Source: Rhabditoides inermis
Taxonomy: Eukaryota > Nematoda > Chromadorea > Rhabditida > Rhabditidae
Length of the DNA stretch: 64,000 nucleotides
Assembly: GCA_963966185.1 (NCBI GenBank)
Contig: CAWZYM010000295.1
Location: forward strand, 30,001 to 94,000
Direction of reading: 5' to 3'
Part shown: positions 24,401-36,229 of the stretch, piece after piece
Layout: the number at the start of each line of letters is the position of its first letter
Numbering within the stretch: position 1 is the first letter of the stretch
Made by a program: the position numbers and the translations under genes
Notes under the pieces: generated by a model
What the model saw: the letters and a program-made list of their open reading frames with translations, nothing else
Databases searched by the model: none
Told to the model about the DNA's origin: nothing

Positions 24401-27400
24401 CGTTGGCTGCCTTGGTGAGTGCCTCGGTCGCCGCCTGTCGCTTCGCCTTCGCATCCAGTGCCAGCGCCTCCCTGCAACACACAACGCTATACAGTATTAA
24501 CTCTCCACCAACTATATGCATCCATTTATAATTTCCCAGAGAAAGTTACATTGACAATCCCATTACAATTGTAATCATAATATTCAAATTCAATCACTAG
24601 ATACGTTTCACAACCTATGCCATATTCTTCCGACATCGTTAGCAACAATAAATACAAAAAATGGTATTAACATATAAAACTGTATAAACATATACAAATC
24701 TCAAGCGAGCGATAGTATGAATCATTACAATGTTACTTGCATTGCATTGCCCAGTCGACCCACCGATAGTTGCTCCTCTCGAACACAATGTCATTCTCGA
24801 GGAACAAAGCAGACAGTTGGTCCTCCACGCATTGCATGTACTGCTGCAAACGGACAAGGCGTCAATCGATAAACCAATCGATAACCAATCCCACCTGCAG
24901 GCGTGCTACCATCGTCTTGTCGTCAACGTATCGTCCGATGACGTTGAGGAAGTCGGCAGTGGTCGAGCCGCCCATCTGCGAGAACTTGCTGCCACCGAGG
25001 GGGCGAGGACCTGTAGAGGAGAGAGTATACAACATGTAAATAAACAAGATAAACAAACAAGTAAACAAGATAAACAAACACGTAAATAACGCACCAATCC
25101 TCAGGCACCCGTCTCGCAGTTGGTCGCGGATGAGAGGAATGTGGCGGCCGAAGCGCATGCGCTCGTATGTCCTGCAAACAAGACATGAAATAAAAGTTGA
25201 ATCAACATGCAACATTTTCTCTCATTGTTACAATTTGATATAAGTTTACGTTTCAACCACACATCAAGCACAAGTCGGAAAAACGAACACCAATGAACTT
25301 CAGAAAGGGTTTGACCACACATATTGACCGCTAACAGTAGCGATTCCCATCTCCCACCCCCCCCCCCCCCCTTCCCTCTCGACTGACTGGCTGAGTGCGT
25401 CCATGTACTTGCTCGTCTTGTCCCACATCCCCGGCCCGTCCGGCACCACAGCCACCCACAGAACGTCCTTCGGCTGGTCGATCGGACCCAGCGACAGCTG
25501 CTCCCACACACGAACAATCTGCAACACAATAAGATAATCAGATGTGGTAAGTTCGGCGCACCTGCGGGCTGGCCTTGATGGCTTCCTTCTCGGTGGCGAC
25601 GATGACGTAGGGCACGGGCTCCGGTTCGACGAGGTCGTCGTCTCCGGCCACGGGTCGGGTGCTCTTGCCTGCCAGGGCGCGCCATGTCAGAGGACCCTCC
25701 ACGATACGCGAGGCAGACTGCTGCACGCGACGCACAGACTGCAACAATCACACCATTCCCATATCTGCTCCAACAAATATGTTGCACAGTCAAAGCAAGT
25801 CGATGCAAAGAATTCCCATTCAATCAGAATCCTGTCTGTTTCAAAGTTTAATAAACGAGAGCTCACCTTGACTGTGTTGTCGAGGAGTTCCTTGACCTCT
25901 GTCAGACAACCACGCCACTCCCACTCGGAAGGCTCGCGCAGCTCGTTCGCCATCTGGGAGGAGGGGTAAACAAACAATAAACAAACAAACACCACTCACC
26001 TGCAGTCCCCACGGATGGAAGTAGCGCAGAAAGGTCGTGTCGCTCGTCGGACGCTTCGGGCCGCTGTCCGGCACCTAAACAAAGCGGGTAAACGAAGTAA
26101 ACAAACTAGTAAACATACCATGGCGAGTGAGGTGGCGGCGTTTCCGGCGAGTAGCAGTTCGATAGCGTCTATCGGAGAGAGCACGTACTCGGAGCAATCC
26201 GAGATGGCAGTGCAGTCAGATGACACCATCACCGGCTGCAATACACGCAATAACTTTCACATACTCCTAAACTCGCAGATCAAAAGTGTCCGCCGCACAC
26301 GCACCTTCAATGCCCTGTCTGCATGGGCGGCGAACGCAGTGGCCTGCTGCACGAGCGCCCCCATGTCATGGTGTTGACACTGGGTGCGCAGCAGATCCAA
26401 CAGGTTCATGTCCGCCCGCGAAGACGAGTCGAACCACACCTGACCAGACGCACCCGTGGAACTGTTCACCTGAAATAGCGTCTATATGTTACAAGTTCAA
26501 AAAAAAAACGTGAGCAAATACGTTACACGACACTGACAAAATCAACCATTCAAAATCACAGGCAATTTCGACACTCTTTCGACAGAAAGAAAACCAACAC
26601 AATCTGCAAACCTGAGCGACGGCGTAGTCGAGTCCGGTGGCCTCCTTGGCGTCCTCCCCGAACAGACCCGCACACATGGACAGGTAGCGGTGCCGCACCG
26701 CGCTGCAACATTCCCATCTCACCCTGTCCGAGCCCCGCCCACGCCGACCCCGCCCACCTGAATCCGCAGCAGCACGTGTTGGCTTCTCCGTCCTGGACGT
26801 GGAAGCCGCTCCACGGGTGGAGCTCGCGCGCCTGTCTCTCGGACGGCAGCCGGAGCACCTCGTGCGGGGTCAGGTACGTGCCCAGCTCCCTGCAACACAA
26901 CAAGAAATATGTATCAATTGGCAATTTGCCAGAAACGTATGTAACAATGCCCCGGCCCCTCACACAATACACAATTCTAAAAAAAGAGGAAACGCAAATG
27001 TCGTTAAATATCAACTCGCCCTTTACAATGACCAAACCAGATTCGCTTCCCGACAGGTGATATTCTCTCTCTCTCTCTCTCCCCCCCCCCTCTCACCTCG
27101 CCCTGATGTTAGTGTTGCAGGAGCAGATGGGACACGAGTCGAACACGCTGTCATAGTGAAGATCCAGCACAGTGTCCTGGAAACACGCAAAACATGTAAA
27201 ACACACACAAAACATACGTGGTGCCTAAGGCTGCATACTCTTCGCCCATCAATTGTTATGTTTTCTCATAGGAGCGCTTGTCGAAATGCAGAAAATACTA
27301 ACCATACGTAATACGTTTCACCAACCACATATAACAACTCTATGAAATACATTTTTAATGTGTTTATGGCACAATCCGTAAAAATCATTCCAACCCCGCG

Positions 27401-28066
27401 CGTACCTGTAGCAAGAGTGCCATGACGACGCTGGTTCCCTCGGCCACTTTGGCCTCCACAGCCTTCTCCATTCCACCGCCGCTCACACCACTCAGTCCAG
27501 CCAGACCAGACTGCAACGGCTGCCCATACCCAGCCGCACCCGCCATCTAAACAAGTGGTATCAATCAATAACACGCAATAGAGAAATTACAAAGAACGCA
27601 AATTTATATGAAGATTTCGATTCTAGAATCTCACATCTTCAGCCTTACCAATCCCAATCCCAAAACAAACATTATAAATCATAAATCTCAACGCACCTGC
27701 ATGCCCATAGGACGCATCTGTCCTGGCTGGGACTGCTGTCCGTACTGCGGTCCTCCTCCGTACATGTCTCCTCCCATACCACCCATTCCCATCGGACCGC
27801 CCATCGCGGGCTGCATGCCTCCCTGCATACCCATTGGACCGCCCTGCAAGACACAACTCAACATCGTGCCAATCGAATGAATAAAAGGTGCTCACCTGCA
27901 TTCCAGCATGCATGCCGGGTGCGGGACCGTATCCAGGCTGCATACCGTATCCTTGCGGGGGCGGCATGCCATGTCTGTACATCATCTGCTGCTGCGGACC
28001 GCCGTACATCGGGGGACCCATCTGGGGTGGCTGCATGCCGTTCATCTGAAAAGGCAATCCTTATCA

Positions 28067-28107
<41 letters not shown>

Positions 28108-31100
28108 ATCCTCCGACTCACCTGCTGCGGCATGTACTGTGGGTGTTGTGGGTGCTGTGGATGTTGCTGCATTGGATAGCCTGCCGGTGCCATCTGCCCT
28201 CCTCCCATCATGCCCATGTTGTATGGGGGCGGAGCGGGCAGGCCGGGCCGCGCGGGCTGTGGTTGGAGACGAGCCGCCAGCTGCTGCTCCCGAATCAGGT
28301 CCTTCTGCTGGCCGGCACCTCCTCGCCACGCCATCTCCCGAATGCGATCTTCCGCCTTCTCACGACGAGGCATCAACTGCAACACATTAATGATATGAAA
28401 CACGGATATAATATTTCTAACTCTAATATTTCTAAATAACCCGAATAAGTCCAATGCCCAACAACAAACAACGAAACAAGCTCACCTGCTTGAGCTTGTT
28501 CTGCAGTCGGAAGTAGTCCGGGGGCATCTTGAGTGGCTTCCGATGGGACAGCAACTGGTCGGCGTCCACGGCAGACAGAGAGAAACTGGAGACAACACCG
28601 TTTCACACATATAGCCAAATCTACTACATAAAAGAGATGTATAACATGAAAAAAAATACTGACCGTCCACTGACAGGCACCTCGCAGCGCTTGATGGAGA
28701 CGTTGACTGGCTGGTTCTCGATCTGCCGCATCCAACGAGCCATCGCACCCTCCTCCGGCAGGGACAACTCCATCTTGTGCTCAACCTGCATGAGTGAACT
28801 GTGAATCACGCATTATATGTTTCACAGTGCAATGAAGTCAATGCATTCAAATCACAATTCAATAATACGTCGGAAAAAGAGTGCCCTACCCACCTTGTCC
28901 CTCCTTCGCTCGTCCTCATCCCAGTCTGGCTGCTCCTGCTTGACCACAGTCAGAGGGTCCACAAGAGGGTACTGCTGCTGGCCCGTCGGAGTCGGCTGGA
29001 CCGGCTCCATCTGGAAGAGAGACGTCTCTATCTCTCACTCCCTCCCTCTCTCTCCACTCACCTGACAGTGACTCGGCACCGTCGTCGTAGTCGCACCGTG
29101 CATACCGGGATGACCCATCGGACTGAGAACAAATATTGAAATTCATTTACAACTATGTTTCACTACTACCTCAAATATAGTCAACACTACACAACAACAA
29201 TTATGATAAAACGAATCGTAGCGCATTTTATCCGAAGCAACTCTGACCTGAACTGCTGTGCCTCGGCGACGCTGGGCGGAGTGGGGTAGATGTGGTTCAT
29301 GGAGGGGTCGCCGGCAGAGGGAGGACCGCCCACGCGGGGCCACTGATACATCGTGCCAGGCATCTACAACACACACCGTCACACACAATCCAAGCACGGC
29401 AATTATACGAAAAGCTCATATATAACATAACAAGCATTAATACGCATCAAGTGAGCGACTTATTCACACCGTCTGATATCCACCAATAGACCGTCTCTTT
29501 CAAATGCCAAACTCGCAAAGCGTCTCTCACCATGTGGTTGTTCTCGTTGCTGGCTGGTGGGGAGAGGACGCTGTCAGTGGGCAGGCCGGGCGCGAGCATC
29601 GTCCCCCCTCCCACTCCTCCCGCGCTGCCCGCAGACTCCGCGCCTCCACTGCTTCCACTCCTGTCCAGCACTCCCTCATCCATTCCCTCGCACTCCGAAC
29701 GACAACCCTCCGCATCCACACAAGCGTCCTGCAACAATCATCATAACGGAAATGAAATTCTACCATACGTTTCAAAGATCACACATATTCACTCAAACAA
29801 AATAAGATAATAGAGTTTCGAATTCATCTACCCACCTTTTCCGCACTGCCACCCGCTCTCCTCTCGTCGTCGCTGGAAGAGTCCTCCCACTCGGGGCGAC
29901 CCTCCATCGGACCCACGCGGACTGACATGTCCTCCTGTAAACAACAACGCGTAAACAAGATGAATAAAAACAACCACTCACCCCAATCTTGGCGCTGGCG
30001 GCAGTGACATCGAGCATGTCGAGTTCGGGCCAGCTGAGTCGCTTGGCCCCTTTCCGCTTGCCCTTCCGTCTCCTCGCCACCACTGCCCTCTTCTTCTCCT
30101 CGCTCCTCTCATCCACCCTCCGCTCCTCCTCCTCCCCTCGACCACGCATCCGCACACTGTCGTCGTTCTGCAGACGACGTGCCAGACGGCGACGCTCCTC
30201 CCACGGGTCGCCGGCGGGAGATGACGTGGCGGGGATCTGAATGGGAATGGGACCATTGGTGTATGGAGGGAGAGGGAGCGACGTACCGTTTCCTGGCTGC
30301 CGGGTGCATCGGGTGATATGGGCGCGGGTGGGATGCCCTCGGGGTAGGTCGACTTCCTCTTGGCGCCCTGCCGCCGGTTGTGGTACGCCATCCATCTACA
30401 CACAAACACATGTATGTTTCACGAAATAATATAATGCTATCAAACGATTCACCAACAATGAGGTTTCTTACCAGAATGAAAAAAAAATCAAAGCTCATCT
30501 GACCTCGGTTCGTCCCTCATCGTGGGGTTGTAGTAGCAGTCAAACTCGCGAGCCTTCTCCTCCAGAGACATGGAGGAGGCAGAGCGGCTCAGACCACTGA
30601 ACACATCAAGTAAACACAAACAAACACATAAACAACACGCCTACCTTCCGGGCGCGAACACTTCGTTGAAGACGTGCTCGCTGAGTTGGTCCACAGATCC
30701 CGACGGAACATGACAGTCAGTGCAGGGCGAGATCACCTGGATACAGTACATCTCCACCGATTTCTCTCTCTCTCTCTCTCTATCATACCTTAATAGGAGT
30801 GAACGGACTGCACGCCAGATTGTCATCGTCGCTCGATCCAGCAGGCGAGGCGCATCCATAGTGGTACCTGCGACCATACATATATAGACAATGAACAAGA
30901 GAACTAGGTATGGGGTAACTTACGAGATTTCACCAAACGACCAAAACGTTGCCAGCTGATGTCATTTGCTTGTTATCGTTATCACTCACATGGCGACATC
31001 GTTGTTGCAGTATATGTTGCTGGATAGTATCTGCTTGTTGGGGTCTGCCCATGAGGGAGGCGCGCGGTCGCAGTCGTCCGAGTCTGACGCGCCACCGCCC

Positions 31101-33954
31101 GCCGCACTTTCCTGCAAACAGACGGGTAGTTTTTATTAATGCTACACATATGAATACATCAATGATACCATGATTGATGTATTCATTACAATGTAAAATT
31201 TACGATCACGATGAAACGTATCTAAAATATGCTTCCGCAACAGGTATTACCTTTCGCATGTTATTCCAAACATCAATAATGCTAACAAAAAAAAATCAAG
31301 AGAGAAAAGACACGCACCTCTCCACTCTCCTTCTCCTCCAATGCTCCTCCCTCCTTACTGCTACCAGCACGAGAGTACAGACGGTGGTAGGCCATCCTGA
31401 AACGTCATCTCTCATTCCATCTCTCACTCTCTCTCCTTCTCCTCCCCCTTTCCAACCACCTCTTCCTCCTCTCCCTCCTCTTCAGCTCCATTCCACTCGG
31501 CTTCTCCCTGTTTGTGGGTGAGGCTGCAGTGAGTCGCGGCGGCCCCGCCCCCTCCTCCTCCTTCATCGCCCCGCCCCCTGGAATCACGCCCTCTCCGGGA
31601 CCCGGCTGAGTGTCCTCGTCCATCGGCTCCGGGGCGAGTGGAACAAACACTACAATGTCAATATGTTACGTTTCACAAGCATACCTCATCGAAAATCGAA
31701 CGCATTCGTAAGATACGTTGCATCAAATAACAAACTAACGTTTTCGTTATGAATAATCAATTCACAGCAAGCAATCGCAACCCCCCCCCCCCTCGACTGA
31801 CCGCTCTCCTTGTCCTTGTTGCACGCGGGGCACTGGCACTGTTCCAGTCGGTATGGCTCTCCGAACTGCCACCGCTCCTCCTCCCCTCCCCCTCCTCCAG
31901 CAGACATCACACGACCACCTCAAAGCAACCGTCCACAACATGTACGTCTCACCAGTTACATTATATCAATAACCAATTGATGGTACCAATCCATCCGGTG
32001 AGCTTATCAAAAAACAACAACAATAACCCACCTGCTCCCATGACGGCTTCTTCGAGCACACACTGCAGGAAGCGGGCGCCGTTCGCGGCCGCGGAGTGCA
32101 TCCGGTTGCGGCGAGTCGACACGGACTCTGCAACAACTGACATGTTTACGTTTCACACAAAACTGATAGTATACATGCTTCAGACGCATACAATCTTGTA
32201 TCGGAGTATCGGTTGAAAGAAAACTTTTTGTTTACTATTTACATGCACGCACCTCCGTCTCCCTCCCTGGCCGCCTGTTTCATGAGGGGGCACTCGTCGA
32301 GTGGGACACAGACGAGCGACGAGGGCACCAGCATGCACACTCCGTCCAGCTCCACGGGCACCATCAGGGGAACACCGTCGTCCTGCAGGCGTATACACAA
32401 TATTCAGATGCGTATACTCATCAACTTGTACTTGATTGTAACAACCACATTCACGATCCGCAACTAATACGCTTCACCGCTTACATAACATCGAACGCTA
32501 CTTTTCTGCATTAATGTATGCTTAATGTATGCCCCTTCCAAAACATTTCTACTTGATGAACCCAGCTGACCCTCTTCTCGTCGTCTTCGTCTTCCTGCAC
32601 CAGAGTGTGATACGTGGTCCAGTCGTCCCACTGCTGCTCCATCGACGGCTGCAAGGGAGATGTAAACAAGTAAACAAACACACCTGTAAACAAGTAAACA
32701 ACAAAACACCTGTCTGGTCAGCTTGCTGGCGTCCATTGGGAGTAGCACTCCGCGCAGCGACCACGGAGCGACAATCACCGGAACCCTGCGAAGGGGATGG
32801 ATTCATACGTCTCTCTCTTTCTCTCTCTATTCTCCGGGATCTCTAGCAGTTTCATTCTCTTTGCCCACCTCGTTCCGAGTGCAATGTGCCTGACCGATAG
32901 TCGGAAGAGCGCGGGTTGTCGCTGGGTGGAGAGAGACGCACACACAGTGTGTCCCCCGTGCACCGAGAACGACAGACGCAGCGCCAGCACGTAGCTGAAC
33001 ACGGATCGTATACGGCGAAACGTACACGCGCTTACCTGGACAAGAGATGCGCCCTGCCCGGAAGTGGTTGCCGCAACGGACGCACGAACAGACGACCGCA
33101 TCGAACAAAGCTAAAGGGAGCGGTGCAAACAAACAAACAAACAACAAACAAACCCCTTCTTGGCGAACTCCCTCTCCATCTGCGTGTGGAATGCCTTGAA
33201 GAAGAGAGTGCGCACGTCGTACGACATGCCAGTCGTAATCGCGCTGCCCTCGTCAACGCCTGACAACAAACACATAAACAACATGTAAACAAACAAACAA
33301 CCCACTCTCTAGGGCGCTGGCGTGCTTGGTGATGGCGGGCGGCGCATCGTCCCCGTACCAGAACACCCACAGCTGCTTCACAGAGTCGCCAAAGGTGCTG
33401 AACACGGATACGATAAGTGGAAGGAAAGGGAAGAAAGTAGTTGAAGAGACTAAAGGACAGTCGAGAATAGATTAGACTAACTAATTACATACCATGATGC
33501 AATATGAATGCACACACATCCCTGGGGGATAGAAATACAAAGAATAAAACGACTGGGTACTGTACTCACACGAATGCAGGTATGGCTATCGGGTCGAGGG
33601 TGGAGGGGGGCGCCGACGGCTCGCGACGCCACGTGCACATCAAGCCATCCTGGAACGTAAACAAATAAACAAGATAAACAAGTAAACATGGTAATCAAGT
33701 AAACAACCCACCTGCAGACAGTGTCCGTACGCTTTGAGCACGGGGTCGGAGGTGATGGGAGAGTGTGATTGGTGGACGGCAGGCGAGCGGAGACAACGCC
33801 AGCTCAAGCCACTCAGCTCGGTCTGAAACGGGCGGGTAAACAAGTAAACAAGGAGATAAACAAGTAAACAAGGAAATAAACAAACAAGTAAACAACTCAC
33901 GAGAGCGAACACATTCGTGTGGCAGTCCTCGAGACTCGCTCCGTTCGTAGACAT
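20170..33954 (-). CDS. MED13: Mediator complex subunit 13 (kinase-module scaffold)
   Basis: MED13 links the CDK8 kinase module to core Mediator in the nucleus; the C. elegans counterpart is let-19. The ATG at 33954 gives [19 protein letters not shown], matching the animal N-terminus ([13 protein letters not shown]). [15 protein letters not shown] and [20 protein letters not shown] then follow the MED13 N-domain (LWIFWWGED, LSYECRTLLFKAVHNLLER). The middle is disordered, rich in Gly/Met/Pro/Gln ([19 protein letters not shown] at about 27960-28020). The MID/PIWI-like C-terminal half includes [45 protein letters not shown] and [18 protein letters not shown]. It continues with [74 protein letters not shown] and [12 protein letters not shown], ending at TAG 20170-20172. 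About 45-50 exons, 50-150 bp each. Most introns are about 50 bp; nearly all longer ones contain a piRNA-like unit, and many short ones contain GTAAACAA repeats. Confidence 0.93.
20937..21004 (+). promoter_or_regulatory. Possible type-1 piRNA (21U) unit, MED13 intron
   Basis: A degenerate core ACATTTCA at 20937-20944 is followed by CAAT with T at 20984 (40 nt after the core). Confidence 0.35.
22186..22253 (+). promoter_or_regulatory. Predicted type-1 piRNA (21U) unit, MED13 intron
   Basis: The core ACGTTTCA at 22186-22193 is followed by TAAT with T at 22233 (40 nt); predicted 21U at 22233-22253, antisense to MED13. Confidence 0.65.
22695..22761 (+). promoter_or_regulatory. Predicted type-1 piRNA (21U) unit, MED13 intron
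   Basis: The core ACGTTTCA at 22695-22702 is followed by CAAT with T at 22741 (39 nt); predicted 21U at 22741-22761, antisense to MED13. Confidence 0.7.
24603..24669 (+). promoter_or_regulatory. Predicted type-1 piRNA (21U) unit, MED13 intron
   Basis: The core ACGTTTCA at 24603-24610 is followed by CAAT with T at 24649 (39 nt); predicted 21U at 24649-24669. Confidence 0.7.
25248..25314 (+). promoter_or_regulatory. Predicted type-1 piRNA (21U) unit, MED13 intron
   Basis: The core ACGTTTCA at 25248-25255 is followed by CAAT with T at 25294 (39 nt); predicted 21U at 25294-25314. Confidence 0.7.
26520..26586 (+). promoter_or_regulatory. Predicted type-1 piRNA (21U) unit, degenerate core, MED13 intron
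   Basis: The core ACGTTACA at 26520-26527 differs at one base; CAAT follows with T at 26566, again 39 nt after the core. Confidence 0.5.
27313..27379 (+). promoter_or_regulatory. Predicted type-1 piRNA (21U) unit, MED13 intron
   Basis: The core ACGTTTCA at 27313-27320 is followed by TAAT with T at 27359 (39 nt); predicted 21U at 27359-27379. Confidence 0.7.
28071..28103 (+). repeat. (GA)n microsatellite in a MED13 intron
   Basis: A pure GA run on the + strand (CT on the MED13 sense strand) in the intron that separates two Met/Pro/Gln-rich exons. Confidence 0.95.
28817..28883 (+). promoter_or_regulatory. Predicted type-1 piRNA (21U) unit, MED13 intron
   Basis: The core ATGTTTCA at 28817-28824 is followed by CAAT with T at 28863 (39 nt). 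The predicted 21U ends just short of the neighbouring exon at about 28893. Confidence 0.65.
29155..29221 (+). promoter_or_regulatory. Predicted type-1 piRNA (21U) unit, MED13 intron
   Basis: The core ATGTTTCA at 29155-29162 is followed by CAAT with T at 29201 (39 nt); predicted 21U at 29201-29221. Confidence 0.65.
29767..29831 (+). promoter_or_regulatory. Predicted type-1 piRNA (21U) unit, MED13 intron
   Basis: The core ACGTTTCA at 29767-29774 is followed by TAAT with T at 29811 (37 nt); predicted 21U at 29811-29831. Confidence 0.6.
30414..30479 (+). promoter_or_regulatory. Predicted type-1 piRNA (21U) unit, MED13 intron
   Basis: The core ATGTTTCA at 30414-30421 is followed by CAAT with T at 30459 (38 nt); predicted 21U at 30459-30479. 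Confidence 0.65.
31153..31219 (-). promoter_or_regulatory. Predicted type-1 piRNA (21U) unit on the minus strand, MED13 intron
   Basis: On the minus strand the core ACGTTTCA spans 31219-31212 and CAAT follows with its T at 31173 (39 nt). This is the only firm unit in the sense direction of MED13. Confidence 0.65.
31668..31734 (+). promoter_or_regulatory. Possible type-1 piRNA (21U) unit, MED13 intron
   Basis: The core ACGTTTCA at 31668-31675 is perfect, but the T 39 nt on (31714) is preceded by AGA, which breaks the YRNT rule. Confidence 0.4.
32148..32214 (+). promoter_or_regulatory. Predicted type-1 piRNA (21U) unit, MED13 intron
   Basis: The core ACGTTTCA at 32148-32155 is followed by CAAT with T at 32194 (39 nt); predicted 21U at 32194-32214. 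Confidence 0.7.
32469..32535 (+). promoter_or_regulatory. Predicted type-1 piRNA (21U) unit, MED13 intron
   Basis: The core ACGCTTCA at 32469-32476 (one substitution) is followed by TAAT with T at 32515 (39 nt). Confidence 0.55.
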
Positions 33955-36229
33955 TTCTCACCGGCCCTGCATGGAAACGGATGTAAGAGTGGAACTAATA
34001 ATTTTAAACTACTAATACATACCTTAGCGGGCGAGCGACATACACTCGTCGGGTGTTGTTTGTTGTGTAGCAGAGAAAGAGCTGTTGTTGTTTGCAATAT
34101 ATTTGCGATGGGGTAGTGAGAGTGAGCAGCCGGCGAGACAGCGCGCGCGTATGGCGTGTATGAAAATCGTTTCCCGCCAAGACAGGCCGGAGATCGATTC
34201 CTCTCACTGCAATGCAAATGTCTGCCAACGCAACTTGGCGAGATGAAGACGAAGAAGAGGCGTGCACGGGAAATAGAAGGGAAGACACGCATACATACAT
34301 ACGCACATGTGGGAGAGAGGAGAAATCAATTGAATGGGTTTAGACGCGGCGATGTGAGATGGGATAGTGATAAACGAGACACGACACAGCACGCAAAGAA
34401 TGCAACGGCTGCAGGCTTCACAGATCCGGCCAGTAGACAACAGATCAATACAACATAGACCGGCAGCCGGACAGACGAGAGAGAGATAGTGGGATCGAAA
34501 AGGGATGGACGCGGACGCGGCACTAGAAGAAAATATGGCCGATGGGAAGGAGGTAATGGTATTATGGGAGACGTGGGTCGCATATTGATGGGCGAATGTG
34601 GAATGCAGACAACACGCGAACACGTGAGCCGCCACCATCGGCTCGCAAAAACAATGACAAGAATATGTTGAAGTGAAGTGCACACACTCGAAAAATCGAA
34701 GTACGTTGGTGGGATGCGCGCATGTGGTAAAGTACAACAATATCACAGCGAGATTGGCTGTGGCATAATCTGTGAGACACGGACAAATAGAAGTCAATCA
34801 CAGGAGAAAGAAGAGACGAGAGACGCGCGTCTCGAAACGAGCGGATCCGACACTTCCGGCGTCCTTTCCGAAACGACCCACGGGTGGTTCCGGAGAGAAA
34901 AAACACATTTATGTAGTATAAAATATGACTGCACAAGGGCGGCCGAAGGCGGCTGCATTCGAAATGCATTCGCTCGCGCCAAATTACACAAACCTCAAAA
35001 ACCGCAAACGATTACTGAATGCAGTGTGCGTATGTGTGCGAAAATGTGTGTGACGCGGAATCGGAATACGTTTCACGCAAGAGACAGTAGAGAGACGCGA
35101 GTAGAGGTTCAAAAATCGCGAATTCGGTCGCGTCAATAACTAGACGCAGTGCGCGCACACACACGTTGTGGCTAGTCTTGCAAAGATCAGGGGGAAAACG
35201 CGGTCGAAGGATGCAGTGAGAATATCGAGCCAGAAATCGGTACCGAAAATCGATAAAATCGGAGTGATGAAAGCGGCGGTGGTGAGTGATAGTGAGTGGT
35301 TGGATCGGGCGGGAGTGAGACAATGTGGAATAGTGATGTGTGGTAATCAATGAGGTGGTTGTGTGAGAGCGGCGAGCGGGCCGCAGCCAGGCGAGAGAGA
35401 GATGGCTTGGCCGGCGAGAGGAGAGAGAGAGCCGCCGACCCTGCGTCTCTGCCCGCCCCGCCGATCAATGGAACGCCAGCCACCGGCCAGAGACCAGACA
35501 CGCAGACACGCATACAGGTTTGTGCACCACACCGCAACGCCCGATTACCGTACTCTGCGACCTACTAAAACAGAGGAGACACGATGCGTGCACATGCTTG
35601 AGCAGCACATATTAGCGAGTGGATTGACGCGCGAGTTGCGCGCGAGGCGGTTGCGCGTGTTGTGGTGGTGTGTGGTGAGAAGAAGAATACAGTCGCTATA
35701 TCTGGAGGCGCGACTCAAGTGTCTGTCTCTCTTTCTTCGGCCTGTCGTTTCTCTCTCGTTTCGGGCCCGCCGGGTGTTGTGTAAGTGTGTGATCGATATC
35801 GGCAACACTCGGATCAAACCAGGCACAGCGCACACACCGGTAAACACTGAGAGTATAAAATTTTAGAGTAGAGCAACTGTAATCATCAGTGCATGCTGCA
35901 AATATACGTACAAAACACGCGTGTGGACGGGAGTAGTTGTCAATAGCTGCATGATGTCCCGTGGGGTAGAGAGCTCTATAATTGCAGAGCAGCACATTCA
36001 GAAAAAAATAGTATATTGCAGCACCTTCAGCACACCTCAACTCGCGTAATAAGGTCTCACTCGAGTAGAGCCGAATCACAATCACTGGAAAATACTTGCA
36101 CCAACACTGTAACTGAGAAATTTTCCTCTAACCGATGAATATATCAGTTTGGTCCATATTGTTATCACTGCAGCATATTTCGTTACGATCCAACATCTGA
36201 AAGACTAGGATAGTAGGAAGGTCGAGCAC
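33955..36229. other. MED13 upstream region, no recognised gene
   Basis: No open frame here has convincing splice partners or family resemblance. An isolated ACGTTTCA at 35068-35075 lacks a YRNT at the right distance. GC-rich DNA at 35360-35830 and the first few hundred bases upstream of 33954 are the likely promoter area of MED13. Confidence 0.45.

Noticed and set aside
35068..35075. ACGTTTCA upstream of MED13
   Set aside because: No YRNT at 37-40 nt, so it lacks the second half of the piRNA unit.
33955..36000. Numerous open frames of 60-200 codons on both strands
   Set aside because: Overlapping, frame-inconsistent and without family resemblance; the region is the MED13 5' flank.
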